Part shown: piece after piece, positions 22,801 through 35,257 of the stretch
How positions within the stretch are numbered: the stretch's first letter is position 1
Layout of the letters: the number at the start of each line of letters is the position of its first letter
Assembly (NCBI GenBank): GCA_963969345.1
Contig: OZ017766.1
Span: 5,208,001 to 5,272,000 of the forward strand
Length of the DNA stretch: 64,000 bases
Reading direction: 5' to 3'
From: Turbatrix aceti
Lineage: Eukaryota > Nematoda > Chromadorea > Rhabditida > Panagrolaimidae
Notes under the pieces: model-generated
Told to the model about the DNA's origin: nothing
What the model saw: the letters and a program-made list of their open reading frames with translations, nothing else
Database searches by the model: none
Program-made: the position numbers and the translations under genes

Positions 22801-25800
22801 GTTGTTGTTGTTGCCTCACACGTGATGGATAGATGCCCCAGTGTTTTTTTGCCCCATCCATTGAAGTAGTCTCGTGTACCTGTAGCGTCCCAAGAGTTGA
22901 CTCACAATTAATCTAAAAAACAGACTGAAAAACATCTTTTGTAACCCCGGATGACGAAATCAAAAGCAAGCATCGTCGTGCCATACCATACGTCTTCGAG
23001 CACCACGAATGAATGAATGAATGATTGAATGAATGGTGTTTTTCTGTGCTTGTTAGTCATTTGGCAATATTTATACAACTATGCCCTGCGCTCTGCAGTC
23101 TTTCTTGCTTAATTGTACTTGTGCTCATTAACCCAGACTCTGGCCTGGCTGCCAGCAGCTTTGACCGAAGATCCATCTCTCTTTTTTTTTTATCCTGGAT
23201 AACGAGTTGTCTGCGTGCCTTAGGGCCTGGAGGGGTAATTTGTGTTGAGCACTCATTGAAACTCTCCTACAGTACATACTACAACTGCCAGAAGCCAAAA
23301 AAAATAAAAATAAATTTTGCAGCTTATTTAGAGTTTTGCTTCCTTTTTTTTGCGCTCATTATTTTGAAATCTCTTTTTTTTGAGATAATCACTACGCCCC
23401 ACGCACTTTTTACCTCCTGCAAAGGTAAAAAGTATAATGTCGGTGTAGGGAATGTGGGAGTACGGCCTAATCCCTCTCCAACAGCGTCTACGATTCCTCT
23501 GACGCCTGTTTGCACTTCCGTTGTTGTATTAATTTTCACGACTTCCAGCTGGTGACGACATCTTTGTATAATCTTTATCCCCGTTGTTTGCCCTCGTTGG
23601 CATCATGTTTTCTTTTTTTTATCTAGGGTTGAAATTTGCAATGGATTTTTGAACCTCACTTGTTTGCACCCCAAATGAACAAAGATCCAAATTTTTTTGC
23701 GAATACGCACGACCAAAAGTGCAAAAAACCTGCACACTTCACGTGGTACTGTATTTGAAAATCGTAGATCGATCGAATCTTGAAAAAATTTTTTTTTGGT
23801 CAAAATCCATTTTAGAGGCCCGTAAAAAATCCCCAATAGCCACTTATCATTATTTGAACGAACGAGCAGAGCGTATAGCTCATCAGGAATTTTCTGTTAA
23901 AACAGACCAACTGAAAAGGGGTCTTGCGTGATGTACGTGCCGCTATGATTACTGTACATAAAATTCTCCAAAGCACCAGGAAGTGGTCAACTCCTTGAAG
24001 AAAAAAAACCGTGCATTAAATAATTGATAATTGCTTGCTTTACAATTTTTTTTGAACGCGATGACAAAAAAAAGTAGTATGCATGTATGCATGCAATCAA
24101 GTAGCATGTAGTTGTTTTTCATGCATAAGAATAAAAAATTAATGACTAACTTGTATTTAATAAAAAAAAACGATCACTAAAAATTGTTGGTTCCTTAAAA
24201 TTTTTTTTTGCATATTTTTTACTGTCATGTTTTTGTTTTTTGGGGCACATACGTACAAAACGGGGGAGTACAAATCCTGGAGAACATTCATAACAAACAG
24301 CTTTGCAGGCTTGTTATCCTGAATTTGCAAAAAAAGCGAGGTAACAATTCTTTTTTTTGTTTGGCGATTGTTGATTTATGGAATTCGCCCTTTGGATTAT
24401 GTTTTTTTTGTGCCTGCACTTTTATGTGCCGTTCGTGTTAGACAAGCCGTGGTGGCACTTTTTTTAAATACTATGTTCATGTTTTTTTTCCTGTCTGTCT
24501 GACTTTATGGAAAACACATTTTTTGGTGAAAAAAAAAGATATTCAAAAAAATTGTGTAGTACGACTACATACAACATGAAGCCTTACAGTATGCTGACGC
24601 CATGCACTTCCGAGCTGCTCAGTTGGCGTTGACACGCGCGAATCAAAACACAAAACCTCACTTCTTTTCAATGTTTAACATAAGCTGCCGATGCCTTTGA
24701 CTATTTTTGTTATTGTGTTGCTGTTCTTTCAGTTGGTGCCCATACAGGATGCTAATGTTTTAATCTCACATCAGGTGCATAGTTCACATCGGGCTCACTT
24801 TTCTAATCACCTTTTGCTTTGATCATTTTGTTTTGAATGTTTTACAGGTTAATAATAGAAATCTTAATGCGTCAAAATCCGTTAGCAAGGTTGGTATCCA
24901 TTTTTTCCAGGTACATATTTCCATTTGTACTTTTTTCCCTCTTCGACCCCAACTTTTGTCGGGATTTGTCATTGTCTCATGTCCGGTAGGATACCAGGTC
25001 TACATACATTGATGTTTTTTAGTAATCATGCACTTTTCGTATACTTATCCATCCCCATAAGCAGCTAAAAGTGCGTCAGGTGATGGCGCAAAAAGTCCTC
25101 AATGTTATTGAAAAAAATGAACATTGTATATTTTCGTTTTTCCCAGTCGTCGGTCGACCTTTGCTTTTGGCACTAAAAATGTGCGATGCAAGCATCTTCT
25201 TGTAATTCGTTAATTCTAAACGACACATTGTCATTTTTTTTGTCTTCGGTGGTCTGGTCTGAATGAGAAAAATATAGTAATTTGTTATTTATTTTCTACG
25301 CATTCAAAATTAGATACTTTTCCAGCAACAAATTTCTTTTTCGTTAGTGTCCGAAATAAATTTACTATTTGGCACGGTTTTTTGGTCTTTTCTGGATAAA
25401 ATTATTAATTTGTTGTCCGAATGGACATCTGCGATCAACGTGAGTAATAACACGTCTGTCTTCTTTTTTGGAGCGGCAAATGTTTTTTTTGCGGAGTTTG
25501 CAAAACTTCAGTTCCAACTTATCCAACCTTTTTCACACTTTACAAGTATGACGATTTCAGTGCAACGTTTTTTGCCTGACCTTCTTGCAAAAATTTTTTT
25601 ATAAAAAAATGCCATAATAAGCATCATGATTAGGCTCTCTTCCAAGTTATGTACCACGTTATTTTATGAAATTTATGTATTTTGTCAATGAGTTTGTTCT
25701 ACAAATGCTCGCTAAAGCGACGTCACGCATATTGGCTTAATTTTTGGACGGTTCTGACGTATTTTTTTGATTGCTGCCGGAAATGAGGAAGTTGTAGAAT

Positions 25801-28800
25801 AAAAAACACTTGGGGAACGGAACCTAACATCAAAGGCTCCGAGTTATAATATAATAGGTTGATTCTGATAAAAACCAAGAATTTGATTTTTACAGTCCTA
25901 AGCAACCAATAAACATTCTGTGAATCAATGCCAAGTGCTAAACCTGCTTGATAAGCAATCTTTAGTTGGTTGGTTTATACATAGCAGGGTGCAGTCTGGT
26001 CATACGTGGACTCGTTTTTGGGTGATAATCGGTCTCCACCTGATGAAGGTGATAGTCTTTCGAGATTGTGTAGATCGGCCATTTTTCATGCATTCACAGT
26101 TTAATTTTGCAACCATTTTGCAAAAAAATGTTTTTTACTGTTTTCTGTGTACAAAAAACACCACCTTGATTGTTCGATGAGTTTTCACATGTATTTATTT
26201 TGTTCTGCGTTTTGGAGATAAGGTGGGATGAAGATTCGTCAGGATGGCACCGCCAATCTTTTCTGCGTAGGGTTTCTTAGGTGGTGCCCCAGATTGAAAC
26301 GAATTATGAAAAAAAAGTATTTTTATCCAAAAGGTGGTTTTTTCTTTTCGCGGCCAATGGGAGGAGAGGGGGATAAGTCGGACAAAAATAAATAATTTTT
26401 TGTTGCTTACATATAAATATTTTTGCTAGCAATTTTTAATTTCGGCCACGAGTTTTCCTTCAAATTAGCCAGGCCCTAGGGGGTCGAGGCTGCAGGGCAC
26501 GCAAGGAGGAGTGCCTTTGCAGTTTTGCATGTCGTAAGATCCATTACAGGCGTGGTTGGTGCAACACATTTTTTTAAAGGTGTGATAATTGACTTTTGGC
26601 ATTTTTTATGTTTTTGTTGTTAAGCGAGATTTTTAGGGTGTTTTTACAGTAATCCTAAAATTTTAGTAAAAGTAATTTTAAAATTGTAATTTTTATGTAA
26701 TAAATACATATACTTCAAAAAAAATTTTGTGATTAAAAAATTTTTTGCAGTAAATATAGAAAAATACTGTAGGTTTTGTCACAAGAACCCAAACGCAACT
26801 CTTTTTTTTGACTCGTACAAAAAATCTGACTCATTTAATTGTAACAATTTTCTGGAAAAAAAACCAGGATCAAAAGACTTACATTCAGTTTGTGAGTCAT
26901 GTCTTGGAAGAAACCGGCATGCAAGGGTACATTAATGAGTAATTTTTAACCAAGATAATTTATTTCTTTCTGTCTCATATATAAACAATCTTTGGTGCTT
27001 GTTTGGTCATCAGAATTTTATTTCCGCCTGCTAATAAGCTGTGAACTTTGTTTTGGGTGTTCTGTTATTTTTTGCACGTGGTTTGTGATTTTAAGTCTAT
27101 TTCATTTCAAATCACAAAAAAAAATTCAGTATCACCAAAACCCAAAATCCCGGTCAACCATATCATTTGATAGCATCCAATCCATCACTTTTTTTGTCCA
27201 TTGATTTTTGAGACACGATTAATGATGCTCCGCGAGCAAACGACAAAAAACGCTGAATTTTTTGATAGCCCGTTCGTTCATTCATTGATGATAAGCACCA
27301 TTCATCTTTTTTTTGTACAATAAAAATTTTTTATGGTCAATTAATTTTTTTCTGACCGTGAATAAAAAAATGCATAAATCCTTCTTTCTTACGTTCTCAA
27401 AAATAGACAACCAGAGATCCCATTCTATCTTTTTTCTATCCGTCACGTTGGAAGCCCAAAAAAGGCATTGGTTAAGATTACCTGATCTTTATACTTTTTG
27501 GCCGTTTCAAAAATAACCCCTTACAATTAGCGACCAAAAATGCGTTTTTCATTTTTTTATTTTGTGTTCTTCTTTTTTTTCGTCATCTGGAGGTGGCATT
27601 ATATATAGATATGTATTTAATACTAGGAAACGATGCTTCTGCTGCAGCAGGAGCTACAAAAACAGCAGGCAGCTCCTTAGCAGAGGGATAAAACCGGCAT
27701 TGGATCATCTCTCTTTTGTCGTTTGTCTTTTTTTGTCTTTTTGGTCTCTTACGCAGGGGTTTCAGGCGAGCAAAGCTTCTCCTTTCTCTCTCATTTTTTT
27801 TGCGTTCCAAAAATGGAAGTGATAAATGCGTCAGATTCAGAGTCAGAGTCAAAACGACTCGTTGGCGCCAAATCCGCTTCACCGGGCCGGGATAAAGGTG
27901 GATTACTGTCCGGTTGTTGAACATGAACATCACCTGACCTTTATTCCTTTTTCGTTTTCGTTTTCTTTTGCGTGTATACATCACTGGGGTCGGGCCCGAA
28001 TGTATATGTGCTATGTTATATACTTTGTGCTTACAGAACGAAGGACAAGTGGGTGGTGGTGGTGGATGTGGTGTGTCTTGGCTCTTGGCATTCTGCGTAT
28101 CCTCATGCCATGCACGGGCACGGGGAATGTCTTATACCCAAAAATAAATAAATTGTCGGATATGACATTTCATTGTCCTTGCGTGTGTTTTTATTTTTTC
28201 TATATTTTTCTTTTTTTCTTTCTTTCTTTCTTTATTCTTTGTTTACGGTTTTTTAATCAACACAACACCTTTGTACTGTATACATACTTTTTCTCACCCT
28301 CTCACGCAATTACGGTGGTTTTCTGTGAACAAAAAACTACAAATTTAGTACTTTGCCAACCTTTTTTTGCTGGGAAAGTGGAGTACGATTTTTTTCCCGA
28401 CCTCCAAGGCAACTTTCTTGCATATTTTTTTTCCGTTTCTAGGCGATCAAAAAATTTTGGTTTAAAATGTATGAAATTTGATTAATTGGACGAATTGAAG
28501 CCTGGGACAGACAGTTTTGTTTAGAATGTCGTTCTCTGAAACTAATTGTGACGTACATACCATTGTGGTATTACATTTCGTGCATTACTAAGAATGCCAA
28601 AAATTTCTGGCAAATGACAACCAGGCCCGGTTTTTTTTTGCAGTTCAAAAAAATTTTGTATTTGTATTGAAAAAAATAAAAACAAGAATTCTCTAATTTT
28701 GTTTTCAAAGTTTTAGAAAGTTTTTCAGATTTTTAAAATAACGTTTACTTTTTTTATGATTTTAAGATGAAGTGTAGTTTTTTTTTATTAAATTCATGTT

Positions 28801-31286
28801 ATTTTCTATTTTTAAACTTTCAATGAAAAACATGTTAACCTTGTGAAAAAATATTATACTTTGATTGCCAGTTGTACTTCTCACATGTTATGCTTGGTAT
28901 TTTATTGTTCAGTGTGGGGGAGACCCTGGAAAAAATATTTATAATGTTGCAAGCCGGCTGCTCGTATCCTGGTTTATGACTCGTTTTTCAAACGGAAGCC
29001 AAACCTATATACATATTTCATTTCCATGCTTGACACCTGGTGAAAAAACGGAAGCAAGCAGGGGTTCATAAAAATTTACTTTGCAGACTTGTTTTTTTAT
29101 GGTTTTGAATGAAATATTTACGATTTCTTTGAGCAATTGAATTTTTGTTTCGAATTTTTGAAACGTAGCCTACGAAATAAATATTTTTGTGTTTTTTTGC
29201 AAAATTGTTTTCGAAAAGTCGTATACCTTGTTTTTGCATTTTTTTGCAGAAATTTTAGAGGTGCACCGTTTGGGTGCGAAGTCTGACAACCCTGTAGCTG
29301 CTGGTATTACTGTAACTTTTGGTCGGTGTTGACTTGGATTTATTCTTTCGGAAAAATTTGTTTGGTTGATGCCAGTTTGTGCGCGCTTTAGTCATTAATT
29401 GTATTAACATATCCACCTTTTTGACCTTTATCAGTGACGCAAACACGATATAATAACAATTAATTAAGTCAGCTGACCCACATTTTTTACTACTTAGTAT
29501 CGTAATTAGTATTTTTTTAATTAAAGAAAAGTTTTCGGGTCCGGCTTCTAAAATAAAAAATAAAATACTTAATCAACATTCTACCGTTTTTTTTAAATTG
29601 AAAACAGGGGTACACCTGAAAAATAAATAGTAAATACAAATTTCATTTGTCACCTGACAATTTTTTATTTTTTGTTTTTATCTATTTTGTGAGCTTCATT
29701 AAATTTGTAATTATTAAATCTCGGCTAATCTCATCTTTTCATCTTTCTCAGGAACATCCCGTGACCTAAAGGTGACGCGCGGTTGACACGAGTTTTCTTC
29801 TGCCTAATGATCATTTGACTTTCGTAATTACTGTCAATTTTCTTGTGATGGCATTTTTTCTTATCTTTGGATTATGTTACGATAGATTAATCACGCAGAA
29901 GTATTTAGAATGAAGTTGAAGAGGAATTAGTACCTTGTGCCCAGGTAAATATCTAACAATCTACATAAATGTTAGCTTGGTCCTCTTACCGGGAATCTCT
30001 GAATGTTGTATCTATGTATGATTGGACGCCGCACAGATTGTTTGGCAATTACTAATTTTTAATCCGTGTTTACAAATTATATTTTTTTTTCTTCGGAGCA
30101 AAAGGTGGTGAAAGGGATGCATATCCCATCTTTTTGTTGACATCTGGCTTGTCAATGTCGATAAATGTAGGTGGTCGAGGGGATAATCCTTATTTGTCTA
30201 ATTTTCTATAACTTTCTAGGAGTGTAATAACAATGAATTGGTTGTTTATGTGTTTGTAAATGTCAGCAAAGAGGAGGAGTGAAGGTGGAGAAATAGGGAG
30301 GAAGAGATTAGATAGATACATGATATCTGTAGTTTTGTTTTTTACCACTTGTCTTTGAATCGTTTTGTGTGGCATGTTGAGCTTTCATTCATTCTGCTTG
30401 GGAATGTTTGAGATTTGTGTAATTTTTTAGTGATTTCTGAATTTGAAGGTTTTCGGTATTTTTTGGGTTTTTGATTTTTCGAACCGTATTGTTACACAAT
30501 TTGTGTCTTTATGCATACTTTTGTACGAGTTCGTTTACGGTCAGTTCATTTTTTGTATCACAATCATAGACAACCAAGACTTTGGCACGTGACTTTTGAT
30601 CTCGATATAATTTTATGCGACCAAATGCAAACTATGCCGTCACCCAAAAAAAGTGTCTCAGACGATTCTTGATTCATTCTTCTGACGCAAACCCATGAAA
30701 AAAATCTGATGGATGCATCCATGGATAATATTAGCAACACACACACAGAATGTTTTTAATCCACGAGGAATGCTTTTACATTGGTTGTATGATGGTTTGT
30801 GAGTCAGAAGCCTCCTTCCTGCCCCGGTAGCACGTCAAGGCTAGGCCGATGACTCCTGATTCGTAGGTACTATCTGCGTCAACGCCACACCGGCACGAGC
30901 ACCCGCCGGTGTTCTTCTCCTTTTTTCTCTCTCTCTCGCTAATTCGGATTTCGCTAATAACTTTGTCTATAGAAGGGGCAAAACGGAAAGACAAAGCTGA
31001 GCCCATCCGAGTCTTCTTATAGGCCCGCTGGATTGCCAGAGAGGATTTTATAAATTGTCACTTCAGTTCTTTTTTATTGGCTGTAAAATAGACGACGGTC
31101 TCGGGCACTTAGCTCCTCTGTGCCATCAGTGTTTGTACGAAATTTGTTTGACTTTGACCTATTTGAATGTCCTTTTAAAAATAAAAACGTGTTTTTCGTG
31201 GTGAAACAATTTTGAAACAATTTTAAATATATTTTTGTACGAAAATATTTTTTCCAGGTAACTCCTCACCATCCACAAACACAAAA
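19896..31286. other. Gene-poor A/T-rich region
   Basis: About 11 kb without a gene I can support. Simple repeats include (GAAT)n at 23007-23034, (GTT)n near 22798 and (TTTC)n at 28211-28237. A 14-mer, CTCACACGTGATGG, occurs twice (near 22695 and 22815), and CACTTGCACTTACC occurs near 21979 and 22676 (on the minus strand an extended splice-donor-like GGTAAGTGCAAGTG). A minus-strand ATG at 22116 follows CTACCGCAG directly and could be an isolated exon. The last few hundred bases presumably hold the GPCR promoter; a TTTTTCCAG at about 31250-31258 precedes its ATG. Confidence 0.4.
26465..26569 (-). CDS. Short Cys-rich open frame (34 residues), doubtful
   Basis: ATG at 26569, stop at 26465. Six of 34 residues are Cys (start MCCTNHACNG, then NCKGTPPCVPC), like a fragment of a secreted disulphide-rich domain. 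About 165 bp further on the same strand, another stretch (26208-26300) reads SGAPPKKPYAEKIGGAIL and onward to a stop. Neither has a clear acceptor or donor, and no signal peptide is visible. It may be an exon, a decayed gene or chance. Confidence 0.2.
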   Translation of the reverse strand: MCCTNHACNGSYDMQNCKGTPPCVPCSLDPLGPG

Positions 31287-33031
31287 ATGGTTCTTTACCG
31301 GTTTTCCATAGCAGCAGTCTATGCATTTACGATCTTTGTCGGCGTTCTGGGCAATACATGGGTAGCCATATCAGTTGTACGCTCCCGGCGACCCCGGTCT
31401 ACGATGGGACTTTCGCCGAGCGATCGCCTCAGGAGTTACATTGGTCTCCTCGCTCTCGTCGACCTCCTTGTTATTGCCTCACTTTTTACCCGATTTGTAC
31501 ACCTTTTGATTCCTGATATCCAAATTGGTAAGTTCAAAAATTTACATTAAAAAAATTTTTTAAATGTAATTTAAATTTTTTGTAGAACCCCTAAACTGCA
31601 AAATTGTCTACATAGTGGACCAACTGGTCAAGCTATCTTCCCTCACCTGTCTGACGTGTATTTCATTTGAACGCTACCTGACAATAGCTAAGCCGTTCAA
31701 GAATACGGTAAGTGTCTATTCAAAGAGTTGGGTGGCTAAACCCTTTTTTTCTCGGAAAAAAATGATATTAAAAATAAAGTCAAGGCTCGATAAATATTAT
31801 TTATGTATAAACAGGAGACATTTTTAGATACGAAAAAAATTTATCCGCTACACACCCCTGGTTGCCATATCCCTGGTTGTTGGCATGCTGGTGGCTGTCG
31901 TGGTCATTGCCATTGCCATTCAGACAACATCCGATAATAAGGATTGCACACTTCCGGAATCGGAGAACTCAGTGGGAGTGAAAATTGCTAGATGGACCAT
32001 TTGTGTCATGTTTATCACCCTACTCATTGCGCTCTGCTTTAATTACGGCCAAATTGCCAGACATCTGCGAAAAAAGTTTTGGCAACGAAAGAGTCGAAGT
32101 AAGTGTTTGAAATTGAAATTAAACAAAAAATTATTTTTTTTGGGGCGGAAGAAGAATTTTTTGAATGGAGATTAAATTTTTTTTATCGTTGATCATTTTT
32201 TAATTATTTTTTTTTTATAATTTTTTTTTGCAGTCTGCACAAATCCGAGACTCACAAAGCAACCCCTCGTCCAGCAGCCCAAATACATGAAGGATACAAC
32301 GACGGTAATCCTTCGCATAGCTACGTTCCACTTTGTCTGCTGGCTGCCGTATTGTGTTATCCAGTCTCTTCCGGATACGTTTATCCCGGGTTTTGGGGCT
32401 TCATTTACCATCCGACTCTACCCCCTGTCGAACCTGTCCTGCTCAGCGGTCGAATGGACAGCGTTCATCGCAGGATGGTTCGCGTACATCAACTCTGCGT
32501 TGAACTGGATCTTTTATGCCGTACTCAACCGAGATCTGCGCACTATCATTCGGTTAGTTTCTACCCCATCAAAAATACATTTTTGAACCCAGAAATATTT
32601 TTAGTGAGACCACAGAACGTCGAAAACGATCGACAATGAGTCAGCAGAGTCCGTCGTCCGCTATCCACCGTAGTCTGCGTCGACAGATTTCACAGACGCT
32701 GAGATTCTTCTACTCGATCAATTCGTATCGTTCGGCGTGCAATTCGTTCGACGACAGCTTCGCTTCCTTCCAGCCCGGAAATACCGCCAAGCTGAGTGCT
32801 GCCAGCTGCTACGGTGGCAGCACCGGTCACCTGAATCGCGGCGGCGAATCCGGGAACGCGACGACCCCTCCTGCACTCCGGAGCAACGGTGGACGCGCGC
32901 ATACATTTTCCAATTCTCCACGTACGAGTCTCCTGTCACAGGACAGCGCAAGCAGCGTCGCTACTTCGCGCTACGTCGCCATAGCTGCCATTGCAAAACT
33001 CAACTCGGATGCTGTTGAGAAATTTGTCTAA
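31287..33031 (+). CDS. Rhodopsin-family G protein-coupled receptor (orphan)
   Basis: Seven-helix plasma-membrane receptor of 459 residues. The five exons 31287-31527, 31586-31707, 31828-32098, 32234-32552 and 32605-33031 are all phase-consistent. Family marks: GN (22-23) in helix 1; LALVDLL in helix 2; Cys85 at the top of helix 3 and Glu109-Arg110-Tyr111 in place of DRY; CWLPY (247-251) in helix 6. Helix 7 reads Asn302-Trp-Ile-Phe-Tyr306, so the NPxxY proline is replaced by tryptophan. Helix 5 lacks the usual proline. The extracellular N-terminus is almost absent, because helix 1 starts within five residues. The cytoplasmic tail of about 140 residues is Ser/Arg-rich with many possible phosphorylation sites. 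The ligand cannot be told; the layout suits a peptide or amine receptor. A TTTTCCAG acceptor lies about 30 bp before the ATG (5'UTR splice or trans-splice). Confidence 0.85.
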
Positions 33032-33783
33032 TCCATATCTCTCCCATGCTTTTTTTGTTTCATAATCCATCTTGTCTACACATTAGGGTATTCTTCACTT
33101 GCTATCCATATCAATATCGGTTGACATACTTTTTTACGGGTTTTATCAATGTTCATTGAGCAATAAACGACTTTTTTGAAAATTAATGAAGTGATTTTAT
33201 TGCCTACGCAGGGGATATGAATGATAAAAAAATTGTGAAACGCCATATGCAAATTTGGGTTTTTAGGACGGTGAATAAAAAAATATGCAAATTAGATTTT
33301 TTTTAAAAATTGAAAAAATTGCATCCCAAAAAAATAAGTTTTTTAAAATAATGAAATTGTTTTTAAATCAAAATTTTTTTTTCAATCTGAAAATTTTGAA
33401 TTGAACATTTTTTTTAAATAGGAAAATTTCTATTCTAATAAAAAAATAAATTAAAAAAAACTTTTTTGTATGTGAAAATTTAACATTTTATTTTTGTAAA
33501 TTTTTTTGCAAATTTAGAAATTTTTTTTTGAATTTAAAAAATTTGTAAATTAAATTTTTTAAATTTTGAAAATTTTTTATTTCAATTTTGTGCATTTGAA
33601 AATTTTAAATTCAAAAATTTTTGAATTTTAAAACATTTTTTGATTTTGGAAATTTTGAATTTTATTTTTGTAAATTTTAAAATTCAAAATTAGGATTTTT
33701 TTCCAGATTTAGGCAAACATCCTATTTTCGAATTTTCGAATTTTTTCCCAGAACATCAAAAAATAGTTTATTAACGCAAAAAA
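33032..33783. other. Convergent 3' intergenic region
   Basis: AATAAA near 33163 fits the GPCR poly(A) signal. The rest (33190-33780) is extremely A/T-rich low-complexity DNA with no gene. Confidence 0.6.
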
Positions 33784-34845
33784 TCACTTGGTTTGCTCTC
33801 TGGGCACATAACTCAAAGCAGGATAAACGAGATCAGTTGGCTTGACAGATACAGAGTGCGAAACCGCACGAGGACCATCGTGTTCTTCGTCTTCGGCGAT
33901 TTCGTCCAGCAGGATGTCTCCGAGCACGGGAATTGCCGGAACGGTATCGAACGTAATCGGATGCGGCGTACGACGGGTGCACTTTCCGTATACATGTCTG
34001 TGTGAACCGATGATACTTTTGCCCTTTGCCTGCATGGCACGAAATTCCTTGGTGTACTCTTCTTGTACCTCGAAGGCGGCTCGAGTGTTGAAAATCGTCA
34101 CCAAATCCAGTGGCGGCAGACGACGGGATTCGTTGGGCGTCTGGGCAACGTAGAAGTGGGGAGAGGGGGTTGGGACGGCTGCGGCTGTGGTTGCAGTCAG
34201 AATTTCCGGGCGAGCGAATTCTGATTTGGGAAGTTCCTGAAGCGAAAAGACTATTGTACTGTGAATTGCGAGTTTGTGTGAAAAAAATTCGTTACGACTC
34301 AATTTTCGTGTTAGGATCCAAAAACAATCGGAAACACAATGTTCGTGTTAGGAACCAAAAACCACCGTAAACTCGATTTTCGTGTAAAATGCCAAAAATA
34401 ATCGTAACCACGATTTTCGCGTCAGGAATCAAAAACACTTTTCGTGTCAGGATCGTAATCTCAAAAATGATCGCAAAAAACTCACAGTAACAGCCCTTTC
34501 AGCAGCTTCAATCTTTACAGGTGGTGTGGAACCCGTCAATTTCGAACATAACTTCAAGATTGCGATAGTGAGGTACATCAAAATAATAAGCAGAATCACA
34601 CCGCACACAATAAGAGGCGTAAGAAACATATTGAGCGTACGGATATTCCTAATCGGCTCTGGGATATCATTGATTTGAAATATCGGAGGCGTAAAAGTAT
34701 CGTTATCGTAAGACTCGATGGTAGTGCTTTGTACCGATGAAGTGCTTTGTACCGGAGCTGCAGTACTAACGCTCGGGGGAGCAGTCGTCAGCTTTCGGCG
34801 CGGCATCGAAATCGAAATCGCTGATTGATACCGTCGACTGCTCAT
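33784..34845 (-). CDS. Single-pass transmembrane protein, function unknown
   Basis: Two exons, 34486-34845 and 33784-34236 (intron 34237-34485, phase 0), give 270 residues. Residues 1-70 are Ser/Thr/Pro-rich (STAAPVQSTSSVQSTTIES), typical of an O-glycosylated ectodomain or stalk. Residues about 73-98 form one strong hydrophobic helix (MFLTPLIVCGVILLIILMYL) followed by a Lys/Cys-containing juxtamembrane segment. The remaining about 170 residues would be cytoplasmic, with an acidic cluster (DEIAEDEEHDG) near the end. There is no cleavable signal peptide, so it may be inserted as a signal anchor. I do not recognise a family. It lies 412 bp downstream of the TRAIP-like gene on the same strand, close enough to ask whether they are co-transcribed. 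Confidence 0.75.
34300..34475. repeat. Intronic minisatellite, about five 35-40 bp units
   Basis: Degenerate tandem units of the form TTTTCGTGTTAGGA followed by CCAAAAACAATCG fill most of the intron of the membrane-protein gene (34237-34485). Confidence 0.75.
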
Positions 34846-35257
34846 GAATCGTTGTGCTCATGAGATGTATGAAATTATACAAATTTAATGATGCCATGGG
34901 AGAAGTAAAAAAGAACGTTGAAAGTACTGTACTATCTCGAATGGAATTTGGCATTATGTATACAACTCCAGACACGAAAGTTGTGCGCACAACTTTCGTA
35001 TAAATGGTTATTGGTCCTAGCACGATTGTTTTTCTTCACAAACCAAATTTTTTTCGTGGTAGGATGAAAAATATTTTTTGCGGCATAATTTACTTTTATT
35101 CAAATATTCCTCGATTCATGTAAAACACGTTGCAAATTACAAATTACCAATCGTATCTTCAGGTTGTCAAGTAACACAAGACGTCAAATGTCAAAATTAA
35201 TCTACACAGCGAAAGAAACAACCCATTGTGGGATACCGTATATCGAACAAGCCGAGC
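34846..35257. other. Short intergenic region between two minus-strand genes
   Basis: 412 bp with no coding signal. It must hold the 3' end of the TRAIP-like gene and the 5' region of the membrane-protein gene. A TTTATT at about 35095 (AATAAA on minus) is a possible poly(A) signal. The inverted ACGAAAGTTGTGCGC/ACAACTTTCGT at 34974-35002 forms a small hairpin. Confidence 0.5.

Noticed and set aside
27811..27920. Short frame MEVINASDSESESKRLVG as a first exon
   Set aside because: The composition looks protein-like, but the only donor (GTGGAT) is weak and no partner exon was found.
30776..31006. 76-residue minus-strand frame starting MGSALSFRFAP
   Set aside because: It has a true ATG but contains simple CT repeat sequence, and shows no splice context or family resemblance.
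34766..35023. Alternative minus frame MLGPITIYTKVV upstream of the membrane-protein gene
   Set aside because: It overlaps the start of the membrane-protein exon in another frame and has no domain or splice support.
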